Program-made: the position numbers and the translations under genes | In this document: in pieces, positions 25,354 to 33,561 of the stretch | Numbering within the stretch: position 1 is the stretch's first letter | Layout: each line of letters opens with the position of its first letter | The notes under the pieces: generated by a model | Databases searched by the model: none | The model's input: the letters and a program-made list of their open reading frames with translations, nothing else | What the model was told of the DNA's origin: nothing | NCBI RefSeq assembly: GCF_014203645.1 | Contig: NZ_JACHJL010000007.1 | Span: 62,001-126,000, forward strand | Direction of reading: 5' to 3' | From: Streptomyces zagrosensis | GTDB taxonomy: Bacteria > Actinomycetota > Actinomycetes > Streptomycetales > Streptomycetaceae | DNA: 64,000 bases

Positions 25354-27068
25354 GACAGGTCTTCTTCGGCCGCGCGGCCGGCCCACTGGGCGAACCGTTC
25401 CCCTTCGGTGCGCTGCTCCTGAAATCGGGTCAGCAACCGTTCGACGTACTCGGGAAGTTGGGCCGATGTGACCTTCAGGCCGCGCACCTTGCGGCCGAAT
25501 GCGGCCTCCAAACCGAGCGCACCGCCGAGGTGCACCTGGTAGCCCTCGACCTGGTTGCCGTCGTCATCGCGGACCAACTGGCCCTTGAGGCCGATGTCGG
25601 CGACCTGGATGCGGGCGCAGGCGTTGGGGCAGCCGTTGATGTTGATGGTGAGCGGTTCGTCGAAGTCCGGCATCCGGCGCTCCAACTCGTCGATGAGCTG
25701 TGCGCCGCGAGCCTTGGTCTCCACGATGGCCAGCTTGCAGAACTCGATGCCGGTGCACGCCATGGTGCCGCGCCGGAAGGGCGACGGGTTGACCTGGAGT
25801 TCCAGTGCCTCAAGGCCGGCAACCAGGGATTCGACGCGGTCTTGCGCGACATCCAGGACGAGCATCTTCTGCTCGGCGGTGGTCCGCAGTCGCCCAGAGC
25901 CATGGTCGTGCGCCAGCTCGGCGATCTTCGTCAGCGTCGCGCCGTCCACCCGGCCGACGCGCGGGGCGAAGCCCACGTAGAACCGGCCGTCGCGCTGCCG
26001 GTGCACGCCGACATGGTCGCGCCAGCGCTCGGCGGGCTGCTCGGGCCCGGGGCCGTCGATGAGCTTGCGCTTGAGGTACTCGTCCTCCAGGATCTGGCGG
26101 AACTTCTCCGCGCCCCAGTCGGCGAGCAGGTACTTCATGCGGGCGCGGTTGCGCAGCCGGCGGTATCCGTAGTCGCGGAAGATGCTGATGACGCCGCCGA
26201 AGACGTCCGGCACCTCTTCCAGCGGCACCCAGGCGCCGATGCGGACGCCGAGCTTGGGGTTGGTGGACAGACCGCCGCCGACCCAGACATCGAAGCCGGG
26301 CCCGTGCTCGGGGTGGTGCACGCCGACGAACGCGACGTCGTTGATCTCGTGCACCACGTCCAGGAGTGGCGATCCGGAGACGGCGCCCTTGAACTTGCGC
26401 GGGAGGTTGGAGTACGCCGGGTTGCCGATGTACTGGCGGTGGATCTCCTCGATGGCCCAGGTGCCGTCGATGATCTCGTCCTCGGCGATGCCGGCGACGG
26501 GGGAGCCGAGGATGACGCGGGGAGTGTCGCCACACGCCTCCGTCGATGACAGGCCCACGTCCTCAAGCCGGCGCCAGATCTCCGGCACGTCCTCGATCCT
26601 GATCCAGTGGAACTGGATGTTCTGCCGGTCGGTGATGTCGGCCGTGCCGCGTGCGAACTCCTGCGATATCTCGCCGATCACGCGCAACTGCTCGGTGGTC
26701 AGCCGCCCGCCGTCGATGCGCACCCGCAGCATGAAGTACGAGTCGTCCAACTCCTCCGGCTCCAAGATGGCGGTCTTGCCGCCATCGATGCCGGGCTTGC
26801 GCTGGGTGTACAGGCCCCACCAGCGCATCCGCCCGCGCAGATCGGCGGGGTCGATCGAGTCGAAGCCGGCCTTGGAGTACACCGTCTCAATGCGTGTCCG
26901 CACATTGAGACCGTCGTCGTCCTTTTTGACCTGCTCGTTGCCGTTGAGCGGGGTGAAGTGGCCCACGGCCCACTGGCCCTCGCCGCGGTGGCGTCCGGCC
27001 TTGCGGCGGGGCGCGGCGGCGGGGGCGCCCTGAGCCGAAGACTGGGGGCGTTCCGGATTGGCGGCCAT
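25350..27068 (-). CDS. sir: Ferredoxin-dependent sulfite reductase
   Basis: A 572-residue siroheme/4Fe-4S reductase with the doubled nitrite/sulfite reductase fold. The cluster ligands are C-x5-C (ACTGIEFCKLA, near residue 435) and C-x3-C (NGCPNACAR, near 480). Tyr87 in GLYTQR and Cys179 in TEACGD are 92 residues apart, the same distance as the covalent Tyr69-Cys161 pair described for the Mycobacterium tuberculosis enzyme, which supports sulfite rather than nitrite as substrate. It reduces sulfite to sulfide with six ferredoxin electrons. ATG 27068 follows aaggacac. It is the first enzyme gene after the leader peptide. Confidence 0.95.
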   Translation of the reverse strand: MAANPERPQSSAQGAPAAAPRRKAGRHRGEGQWAVGHFTPLNGNEQVKKDDDGLNVRTRIETVYSKAGFDSIDPADLRGRMRWWGLYTQRKPGIDGGKTAILEPEELDDSYFMLRVRIDGGRLTTEQLRVIGEISQEFARGTADITDRQNIQFHWIRIEDVPEIWRRLEDVGLSSTEACGDTPRVILGSPVAGIAEDEIIDGTWAIEEIHRQYIGNPAYSNLPRKFKGAVSGSPLLDVVHEINDVAFVGVHHPEHGPGFDVWVGGGLSTNPKLGVRIGAWVPLEEVPDVFGGVISIFRDYGYRRLRNRARMKYLLADWGAEKFRQILEDEYLKRKLIDGPGPEQPAERWRDHVGVHRQRDGRFYVGFAPRVGRVDGATLTKIAELAHDHGSGRLRTTAEQKMLVLDVAQDRVESLVAGLEALELQVNPSPFRRGTMACTGIEFCKLAIVETKARGAQLIDELERRMPDFDEPLTININGCPNACARIQVADIGLKGQLVRDDDGNQVEGYQVHLGGALGLEAAFGRKVRGLKVTSAQLPEYVERLLTRFQEQRTEGERFAQWAGRAAEEDLS

Positions 27069-27416
27069 GGTGGTGTGTCCTTCTGGGCGGCTCGGGCGGG
27101 ACGGCGGGCGACGAGCGGGGCGTGACGGATGGCGGCGTGGCCGGGAGCGGTGCCGACAGCACGCGGGGACGAGCGCCAGGCCGCGCTGAACTCTTAGCTA
27201 CGCGGCGGGGACGCAAGCTGGTGGGCCGGACCGGCGAAACCTCGCTGATCTGCACTGCTGACCTGCACCATGCGTGGGTGCACGGCGCTTGAGCAACGGG
27301 CCTGGACAGGCGTCATCAAGTCAGTCGTCAGAGCAAGGAAAAGACGCGCGAGAGCGACGGAAAAGACGCGCGTCCGCGACGATGGGAACGGCGGAAAGTG
27401 TGGTGGCGCTGCGCTG
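27069..27416. other. Leader region between cys leader ORF and sulfite reductase
   Basis: About 350 bp of transcribed leader (reverse strand) between the leader ORF stop and the sulfite reductase start. It contains a two-copy 22-bp repeat whose reverse-strand copies each end in a TTTT run (separate entry), and many short GC-rich dyads. No further gene was recognised. This is where an attenuator hairpin would be expected. Confidence 0.4.
27337..27380. repeat. 22-bp direct repeat, two copies, in cys leader
   Basis: The segment ggaaaagacgcgcg occurs at 27337-27350 and 27359-27372, each within a 22-bp unit that differs in the next four bases (agag or tccg). On the transcribed strand this gives two copies of CGCGCGTCTTTTCC. 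In one of them GACGCGCGTC is self-complementary and is followed by TTTT. The form recalls a short terminator-like or protein-binding element in the leader RNA. Confidence 0.6.
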
Positions 27417-27500
27417 TCAGCCCGCCGGACAGATGGCGCTGGACATGCGTCCGAGATCGACGTGACGCCGACTCACCAAGGCAATTCCAGCTCTAGACAT
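27417..27500 (-). CDS. Cys operon leader peptide (RRHVDL type)
   Basis: A 27-residue peptide starting at ATG 27500. The core RRHVDL lies at residues 11-16 and a single Cys at residue 24, three codons before the stop. This matches the family of short actinobacterial leader peptides found upstream of sulfur and cysteine genes. No clear SD precedes the ATG. The presumed role is in cis: ribosome stalling at the late Cys codon, or at the basic core, would alter folding of the downstream leader RNA and tune the operon to cysteine supply. That mechanism is inferred from related leaders, not shown here. Confidence 0.8.
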   Translation of the reverse strand: MSRAGIALVSRRHVDLGRMSSAICPAG

Positions 27501-27531
27501 GACGGAAGCGTGGCATGGCCGTCTTGGGAGC

Positions 27532-27556
27532 GTCCACCATTGTCCATTATGTGGAC
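27532..27556 (-). promoter_or_regulatory. Palindrome over -10 box of the cys leader
   Basis: GTCCA (27542-27546), five bases, then TGGAC (27552-27556) form a perfect dyad. The reverse-strand hexamer CATAAT (27546-27551) inside it is a five-of-six match to a -10 box. A second GTCCAC at 27532-27537 is an inverted copy of GTGGAC at 27551-27556. Transcription from here would start about 40 nt before the leader ATG. A regulator bound to the dyad would block the promoter. Confidence 0.5.
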
Positions 27557-27638
27557 GTTAGCGTCTCGCTTTATGGGACACTGTGGGGTCGCTCACACCA
27601 GTGAAACGGGTGTACTCGCGAAGCTCGGACCAGTCCGG

Positions 27639-28226
27639 TTACGCGTGAGTAGCGGGCTCGTACGCACCGGGCCACGGCCCCGGATTCACCGGCTCCGCTT
27701 CCTCCTCGGCCTCGGTCCGGTAGATCCGAAACCCCCGCCGCTCGTAGGTGCCAAGCGCATGCTCGCCGTCCTTGGAACAGGTGTGCACCCACACCCGCTT
27801 TGTGGGGACCCGCTGCGGCCACCGCTCGGCCAGGTCCCACGCCCGCTCAACGCCGAACGACAGCAGGCGCCCACCGATGCGACGCCCCCGAAAGGCCGGC
27901 AGCAGCCCGAAATAGCTGATCTCCACGACACCATCGGCCTGCCCCGCCAACTCGATATAGCCGGCGGGCGTGCCCTTCTCGTACGCCACCCACGTCTCCG
28001 TGCCCGGCTGCCCAAGGGCCTCCTGCCACTGTGCGTACGTCCAGCTCAGCCGGTCGGTCCAGGCGTTGTCCCCGCCAACGGACGTGTACAGGAAGCGGCT
28101 GAACTCCGGGCTAGGCACCGTCGCACGCCCCACCAGCACATCGGCTTCGGCGGACAACGGCCGCGCGACGACGAGATCGGCCGGGGAGGTCTGCTCCAAG
28201 TACCAGGTGGTCACGGTGGTCGTCAT
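27639..28226 (-). CDS. GNAT-family N-acetyltransferase
   Basis: A 195-residue acetyltransferase with start ATG 28226 (weak SD). The GNAT core is clear: VAYEKGTPAGYIEL strand pair, VEISYFGLLPAFRGRRIGGRL with the acetyl-CoA pyrophosphate loop (RGRRIGG) near residues 125-135, and a C-terminal YERRGFRIYRTE. The N-terminal ~80 residues are specific to this subgroup and probably select the substrate, which is unknown. It lies about 140 bp before the cys leader on the same strand, probably as a separate transcription unit. Confidence 0.9.
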   Translation of the reverse strand: MTTTVTTWYLEQTSPADLVVARPLSAEADVLVGRATVPSPEFSRFLYTSVGGDNAWTDRLSWTYAQWQEALGQPGTETWVAYEKGTPAGYIELAGQADGVVEISYFGLLPAFRGRRIGGRLLSFGVERAWDLAERWPQRVPTKRVWVHTCSKDGEHALGTYERRGFRIYRTEAEEEAEPVNPGPWPGAYEPATHA

Positions 28227-28316
28227 GCCGCCAGCCAACCATGCGGGGGCCAGCGAGCAAAGATCGGCCCAGGTCACCCGGCTGGCCGGGGGCGAAAGGG
28301 CAGATACGGTGAAGAC

Positions 28317-29960
28317 GTGCAGCCAGCGAACGAATCCCCCGGGCGGCCAGATGGCCGACTGCACAGGGCCCGTGCCCTGTCTCAGCATGTCTCCAAACGC
28401 AAAATGGCATGGCTGCTCCTCAAGGACACCGTCAACTCCTGCATGGAGTACCGCGTCACCGGGCTCGCCGCCGAAGCGGCGTTCTTCACCCTGCTCTCGT
28501 TGCCGCCGCTGCTGCTCGGCCTGATCGGGCTCCTCGGCTACCTCGACGCCTGGACCAACACCGAAACCGTTGCCAGCATCAGGGACAACATCCTCGAAGC
28601 CTCCGGCACGGTCCTGTCCGACAAGGGCGTCAGCGAGATCGCCGAACCACTCCTCGACGACGTCATCGAGGGCGGCAGACCCGATGTGATCTCCCTCGGC
28701 TTCGCCATCGCCCTGTGGTCGGGGTCGCGCGCCGTGAACGTCTTCGTCGACACCATCACGATCATGTACGGGCTCGAAGGCCACCGGGGCATCGTCAAGA
28801 CCAGGCTGCTGGCCTTCCTGCTCTACCTGGTCGCGCTCATGGTGGGGGCAGTGGCGCTGCCGCTGATGGTGGTGGGGCCCGATGCGGTGGTGCACATCTT
28901 CCCGCGCAGCGCGGACACGGTCCGCATCCTGTACTGGCCCGTGGTGATCCTGCTCTCCGTCGCCTTCCTCACCACGCTCTACCACGTCTCCGTGCCCGTC
29001 AGATCGCCCTGGCGCGAGGACATCCCGGGCGCCCTGATCGCGCTGACCATGTGGGTGCTCGGCAGCTTGCTGCTGCGCATCTATCTGACCCAGACGGTCG
29101 AGGGCCCCACCATCTACGGCTCGCTGGCGGCGCCGGTGGCGGTGCTCCTGTGGATCGGTGTGTCCGCGTTCGCGGTCCTGGTGGGCGCCGCCGTCAACGC
29201 CTCCCTCGACCGGGTCTGGCCCTCGGTCGCCACCGCGGCGGCGCGCGAGGAACGCGAACGCGAGCGGCGCGCGGCGGCGGCCCGGGCCTTCGCCGAGGCG
29301 GCGGCCAGGGAGCGCGACGCCGAGGGAGACGACTGGGCGGAGTCCGAGCCGCCATCGGAGTTCCCCGAGCGCTGGGCCCAGTTCCTGCCCCCCAAGGACG
29401 TCAGGTCCCGGCTGCACGCCCGGCGCGAGCGCGAACACGTGCCGGAGCGGGACCGGGAGCGCGCACAGGGCCGAGAGCGGGAACGCACGCAGGGCGGGGC
29501 CGGGGCCCACGCGCAGGACCAGCAGCGCGACCGCCAGCGGGCGCACGCGCGGGCGGACGATCCGGCGCGAGGCGACGCCGCTGCGCACCGGGGCCCGGGG
29601 CCCGGTGCGACACCGCAGGGCGTAACCCGCTATCCGCCGCGCCCCAGCTACCCACCGGGCCATTTCCCGCGCAGCACCCACCCACCGGCGCCGCAGCCAC
29701 CGCCGCCGTCCCCCCGCCCCGCGGGCCCGGCCCGTCAGCAGCCGCCGCACCCGTCCGACGCCTGGGAACCATCGAGCACGGCCGATGCGCCGGCCCCCTC
29801 AGACCCGCCCTATCCGACTGGCGCTGCGTACCCCTCGGACGCGCCGGACGGGGCGTACCCGCCGAACACCGCCTGGCCGCCGCAGGGCTCCCCGGAGCCG
29901 CCGCAGGGACGCAACCGGACGCCACACTCCCTGCGCGGGCGGCACCGCGCCGGACCGTGA
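28317..29960 (+). CDS. YihY/BrkB-family membrane protein with long charged tail
   Basis: A 547-residue protein with start GTG 28317 (ggtgaa upstream). Residues about 30-300 are the YihY/BrkB domain with some six membrane helices: YRVTGLAAEAAFFTLLSLPP opens the domain, and ALWSGSRAVNVFVD and YGSLAAPVAVLLWIGVSAFA are typical later segments. The remaining ~240 residues are cytosolic and unusual: first Arg/Glu-rich and probably coiled coil (EERERERRAAAARAFAEAAA), then Pro/Ala-rich disorder. The family's function is not settled (transport or envelope roles have been suggested). It is divergent from the GNAT gene, 90 bp away. Confidence 0.92.
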   Translation: MQPANESPGRPDGRLHRARALSQHVSKRKMAWLLLKDTVNSCMEYRVTGLAAEAAFFTLLSLPPLLLGLIGLLGYLDAWTNTETVASIRDNILEASGTVLSDKGVSEIAEPLLDDVIEGGRPDVISLGFAIALWSGSRAVNVFVDTITIMYGLEGHRGIVKTRLLAFLLYLVALMVGAVALPLMVVGPDAVVHIFPRSADTVRILYWPVVILLSVAFLTTLYHVSVPVRSPWREDIPGALIALTMWVLGSLLLRIYLTQTVEGPTIYGSLAAPVAVLLWIGVSAFAVLVGAAVNASLDRVWPSVATAAAREERERERRAAAARAFAEAAARERDAEGDDWAESEPPSEFPERWAQFLPPKDVRSRLHARREREHVPERDRERAQGRERERTQGGAGAHAQDQQRDRQRAHARADDPARGDAAAHRGPGPGATPQGVTRYPPRPSYPPGHFPRSTHPPAPQPPPPSPRPAGPARQQPPHPSDAWEPSSTADAPAPSDPPYPTGAAYPSDAPDGAYPPNTAWPPQGSPEPPQGRNRTPHSLRGRHRAGP

Positions 29961-30319
29961 GGTGTCGTGGACACGTAGCTCAGGCGGCGGAACGGGAGGT
30001 GGACCGGCCGCCGGTTAAATGGCTGGCGCCGGGTGCGATAGCTGGTTTACGGTAACGGCGTTCCCCACCGCGGCGGTCCCGTCGCGCAGCGAGAACACGG
30101 CCGCACCGGCGCGCAACAGCGGCGGAACGCGGAGCGATAGCACGAGCAGGCAGAAGCAGGAGGTGAGGACATTGATGACGGTCACGGTGCGAGGCACTGC
30201 CCGCGTTCAGGAGTTCATCACGCCCACCCCTGTGGCCTCCGGCTGATCCTCACGAAGCCTTCTTCGTTCACTGCGCGCCGCGCGCGCGGTGCCGGGGCCA
30301 CCCTGTGAAGGGTCATCCC
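29961..30319. other. Intergenic region upstream of rsgA
   Basis: About 360 bp between the YihY-family gene and rsgA. It contains a possible 23-codon ORF with an excellent SD (separate entry). Other reading frames look random. No terminator or promoter could be named with confidence. Confidence 0.35.
30175..30246 (+). CDS. Candidate 23-residue small ORF upstream of rsgA
   Basis: ATG 30175 opens a 23-codon frame ending at TGA 30246. The sequence aggaggt, a perfect match to the 16S anti-SD, lies ten bases upstream, and an in-frame TTG one codon earlier is at even better spacing. The peptide begins MTVTVRGTARVQEF and ends PTPVASG; I do not recognise a family. It could be an upstream regulatory ORF for rsgA, 73 bp downstream, or a small protein. 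The support is the SD alone. Confidence 0.35.
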   Translation: MTVTVRGTARVQEFITPTPVASG

Positions 30320-31540
30320 TTGTCTCACGCTCCCCTGCACCGTTCCTCCTTCTCCTCAGCGTCTACCGCTGCGGACCCCGTGAACTCTTCTTATCGTGCC
30401 GACTCGTCGGCGCCTTCGGCTGCGCACTGCCCTGACGCTGTACTCGTTCCGTACGGCTGGGACAACGCATGGCGCACCGCCTTCGCCCCGTACGCAGCTG
30501 CCGGGCTGGCCCCCGGGCGCATCGTGCGCGTTGACCGGGGCCGCTGTGATCTCGTCGTCGCGGGCGAGGCCGGCGGGCCTGACGCTGCCGGCGGGGTGCG
30601 TACCGTCCATGCCAGCACCTCCCTGGTCACCACCGGCGATCCGCTGGACATCATGTGTACCGGTGACTGGGCCGCCGTTGATCTGGAGCAGGGGTACGTA
30701 CGGGCGCTACTGCCACGGCGTACCGCCTTCGTACGCTCCACCTCGTCGAAGCGCTCCGAAGGCCAGGTCCTGGCGGCCAATGTCGATCACGCCATCATCG
30801 CCATCTCGCTCGCGGTCGAACTCGACCTGGGGCGCGTCGAGCGGTTCCTGGCCCTGGCGTGGGAGAGCGGCGCGACCCCGCTGGTCGTCTTGACCAAGGC
30901 CGATCTGGTCGATGAGCCGGCCGTGCTCAGCGACCTCATCTCCGACACCGAGGCCACCGCACCCGAGGTACAGGTGTTGGCCGTCAGCGCGGCAACCGGC
31001 GATGGCCTGGACATTCTCGCCGCCTCACTCGCCGACGGCACCGCCGTACTGCTCGGCCAGTCCGGCGCGGGCAAGTCCACCCTGGCCAACGCGCTGGTCG
31101 GGCAGGACGTGCAGGAGGTGCAGGCCATCCGCGACATGGACGGCAAGGGCCGGCACACCACGACCACCCGTAACCTCCTCGCACTGCCCTGGGGCGGAGT
31201 GCTCATCGACACCCCGGGGCTGCGTGGCGTCGGCCTGTGGGACGCGGAGAGCGGTGTCGCGCGGGCGTTCGCCGAGATCGATGCGCTGGCCGCGGAGTGC
31301 AAGTTCCACGACTGCGCGCACGAGGCCGAACCCGACTGCGCGGTACTCGCCGCGCTGGAGGACGGCACGCTCCAACACCGCCGGCTGGACAGCTACCGCA
31401 AACTGCTGCGCGAAAACCAGCGCCTCGCGGCCCGCACCGACGCCCGGCTGCGGGCCGAGCAGCGGCGCGACTGGAAGCAGCGGCAGGCCCTCGGCCGACA
31501 CATGCTTGAACGCAAGCGCGGCCCCGTCCGTAAGCCGTAG
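30320..31540 (+). CDS. rsgA: Ribosome small subunit-dependent GTPase A
   Basis: A 406-residue RsgA. I chose TTG 30320, which has aaggg seven bases upstream; the earlier GTG 30305 lacks an SD. An OB-fold spans about residues 40-120, followed by the circularly permuted GTPase: G4 VLTKADL, then G1 GQSGAGKST and G3 DTPGLRG. The zinc knuckle is CKFHDCAHEAEPDC near residue 330. It binds the 30S subunit and aids its late assembly. The first ~35 residues are an extra Ser/Ala-rich head. Confidence 0.93.
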   Translation: MSHAPLHRSSFSSASTAADPVNSSYRADSSAPSAAHCPDAVLVPYGWDNAWRTAFAPYAAAGLAPGRIVRVDRGRCDLVVAGEAGGPDAAGGVRTVHASTSLVTTGDPLDIMCTGDWAAVDLEQGYVRALLPRRTAFVRSTSSKRSEGQVLAANVDHAIIAISLAVELDLGRVERFLALAWESGATPLVVLTKADLVDEPAVLSDLISDTEATAPEVQVLAVSAATGDGLDILAASLADGTAVLLGQSGAGKSTLANALVGQDVQEVQAIRDMDGKGRHTTTTRNLLALPWGGVLIDTPGLRGVGLWDAESGVARAFAEIDALAAECKFHDCAHEAEPDCAVLAALEDGTLQHRRLDSYRKLLRENQRLAARTDARLRAEQRRDWKQRQALGRHMLERKRGPVRKP

Positions 31541-31965
31541 CTGCGCGGCGCGCTGCTGTAGGGGCAACGGGCCCTTCGACGGCAGATGACCCCGTCCCCG
31601 TTCTGATGGCTGCCGCGCCGGGCCGCTCTTTCCGCCCGTCCGGGTGGCCTGGCCCGGCGCCCGAGGGAAGGATGGGGCGGGGCGGCGCACATGTCCTGGT
31701 CGCGCGCCGGTCGCTGGGTAGCGCCGGACCGACCAGACCTGTGACCGTAACCGCCGAGGCACCGTCGCAGCCGTATCGCCGTAGCGGGACTCGCCGCGTA
31801 GGGCCGCAGCCCGGGACCGGCGCCCAGCGCCGATGCCCACAACGAATACAACAGATACAACGGATGCAACAGATACAACGTTGCAACGGATACCGATAAC
31901 GACTGACGACACCGAATAGCCGATGGCCGAGGCCGTTTGCCGTAGCTGTCGGAAGAGAGCGGGTT
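31541..31965. other. Intergenic region with A-rich direct repeats
   Basis: A 425-bp gap between rsgA and the flavoprotein gene. Most of it is GC-rich and empty of genes. The last 120 bp are markedly poorer in GC and contain the 18-bp repeat listed separately. Confidence 0.4.
31846..31881. repeat. 18-bp direct repeat upstream of the reductase gene
   Basis: The unit atacaacagatacaacgg (31846-31863) is followed directly by a copy with two changes (31864-31881), and a third partial copy begins tgcaacggatacc. It is A-rich in a GC-rich genome and lies about 85 bp before the start of the flavoprotein gene, where an activator or repressor could bind. Confidence 0.65.
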
Positions 31966-33423
31966 GTGATGGGCGCCGCCATGGATGTGTACGACGTGAT
32001 CGTCTTGGGCGCGGGCCCGGTGGGCGAGAACCTGGCCGACCGAGCGCACGCGGCGGGCCTGTCCGCCGTCATCGTGGAGAGCGAACTCATTGGCGGCGAG
32101 TGCTCGTACTGGGCCTGCATGCCGAGCAAGGCACTGCTGCGCCCGGTCATCGCACGGGCAGACGCGCGCCGTACGCCGGGCGTGCAGCAGGCCGCCGCCG
32201 GACCGCTGGATGTGCCCGCGGTGCTCGCAAACCGCGACGCGTTCACCTCGCACTGGAAGGACGACGGACAGGCCCAGTGGTTGGAATCGGCGGGCATCGA
32301 CCTCGTACGGGGGCACGGCCGGATCGACGGGCCGCGAAAGGTGACGGTCACCGCACCGGATGGGCAGCGGCGCACACTCACGGCGCGGCACGCCGTCGCC
32401 GTGTGCACGGGGAGCCGCGCCGCGCTGCCAGAGCTGCGGGGCCTGGCTGACGCGCGGCCGTGGACGAGCCGTGAGGCGACCAGCGCCCAGCACGTCCCTG
32501 GGCGGTTGGCGGTGGTCGGCGGTGGCGTCGTGGCGGTCGAGATGGCAACCGCCTGGCGAGCGCTCGGGGCCGAGGTCACCCTGCTGGTACGGGGCAGGGG
32601 ACTGCTGCCGCGCATGGAGCCGTTCGCGGGCGAACTGGTCGCCGAGGCGTTGACCGAGGCCGGGGTGGTCCTGCGCACCGACACCTCGGTCACCGAGGTG
32701 CGGCGCTCCGAACCGGCCGGGCCCGTGACCCTCACGCTGGCCGGCGACGGGGCGGGCGCCAACGCCACCATCGAGGCCGATGAGGTGCTGTTCGCCACCG
32801 GCCGCGCCCCGCGCACCGACGACATCGGCCTGGAGAACGTCGGACTGCGACCGGGCACCTGGCTGGACGTGGACGACACCTGCCAGGTACGGGGCGTCCC
32901 GGGCGGTTGGCTCTACGCGGCGGGGGACAGCAACCACCGCGCCCTGCTGACCCATCAGGGCAAGTACCAGGCACGCATCGCGGGCGCGGTCATCGCCGCC
33001 CGAGCCCAGGGGCTGCCGCTCCTGGAGACCGACCCCTGGGGTGCGCATGTGGCCACGGCCGACACCGCGGGTGCCCCGCAGGTGGTGTTCACCGATCCCG
33101 AGGTGGCCGCGGTGGGCCTGACCGCGGCCGACGCGGAAAGCGCGGGCCGCCGAATTCGGGTCGTTGATCAGGACCTGGGCCAGGTGGCGGGGGCCAGCCT
33201 GTACGCAGACGGCTACCGGGGCCGGGCCCGCATGGTCGTTGACCTCGACCGCGACCATCTGATCGGCGTGACGTTCGTGGGCCCCGCGGTCGGCGAACTG
33301 CTGCACTCCGCGAGCCTGGCCGTGGTCGCCGAAATCCCCATCGAACGCCTCTGGCACGCGGTGCCCGCCTACCCCACCATCAGCGAGGTCTGGCTCCGGC
33401 TTCTTGAGGCGTACCGGGGCTAA
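31966..33423 (+). CDS. FAD-dependent disulfide-reductase-family oxidoreductase
   Basis: A 485-residue flavoprotein of the dihydrolipoamide dehydrogenase/mercuric reductase family. The N-terminal FAD motif is VIVLGAGPVGENLA; the redox-active pair is CSYWACMPSK near residue 50, with a three-residue insertion relative to CxxxxC enzymes not seen, so the spacing is normal. The NAD(P)H motif is VVGGGVVAVEMATA and the second FAD contact is LYAAGDSNHR. The usual HxHPTxSE end, where His is the acid-base, reads HAVPAYPTISE here, with Tyr at the His position. The start may be GTG 31966, ATG 31969 or ATG 31981; ggaagagag precedes the first by six bases. Confidence 0.9.
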   Translation: MMGAAMDVYDVIVLGAGPVGENLADRAHAAGLSAVIVESELIGGECSYWACMPSKALLRPVIARADARRTPGVQQAAAGPLDVPAVLANRDAFTSHWKDDGQAQWLESAGIDLVRGHGRIDGPRKVTVTAPDGQRRTLTARHAVAVCTGSRAALPELRGLADARPWTSREATSAQHVPGRLAVVGGGVVAVEMATAWRALGAEVTLLVRGRGLLPRMEPFAGELVAEALTEAGVVLRTDTSVTEVRRSEPAGPVTLTLAGDGAGANATIEADEVLFATGRAPRTDDIGLENVGLRPGTWLDVDDTCQVRGVPGGWLYAAGDSNHRALLTHQGKYQARIAGAVIAARAQGLPLLETDPWGAHVATADTAGAPQVVFTDPEVAAVGLTAADAESAGRRIRVVDQDLGQVAGASLYADGYRGRARMVVDLDRDHLIGVTFVGPAVGELLHSASLAVVAEIPIERLWHAVPAYPTISEVWLRLLEAYRG

Positions 33424-33561
33424 GCACAAACGGCGGATGTCAAGGTGTGGTCCAGGCGTCGTAGAGGTGGGCTGCTTGGCGCGAATGCCAGCGGTTCCGT
33501 ACAACAAGGTTTATGCGGTGGGCGCGAGATGGCGCGGGGCGGTCGTGTCGATGGTGCCCGG

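Noticed and set aside
31203..33507. Very long reverse-strand open frames (up to about 700 codons) opposite rsgA and the flavoprotein gene
   Set aside because: They mirror well-recognised forward genes; their Arg/Pro/Gly-rich translations show no family signature, as expected from high-GC antisense frames.
33424..33561. A transposase remnant suggested by the reverse-strand tail ending in DAWTTP
   Set aside because: The stretch is about 30 residues and matches no family I can name; it may be an antisense shadow.
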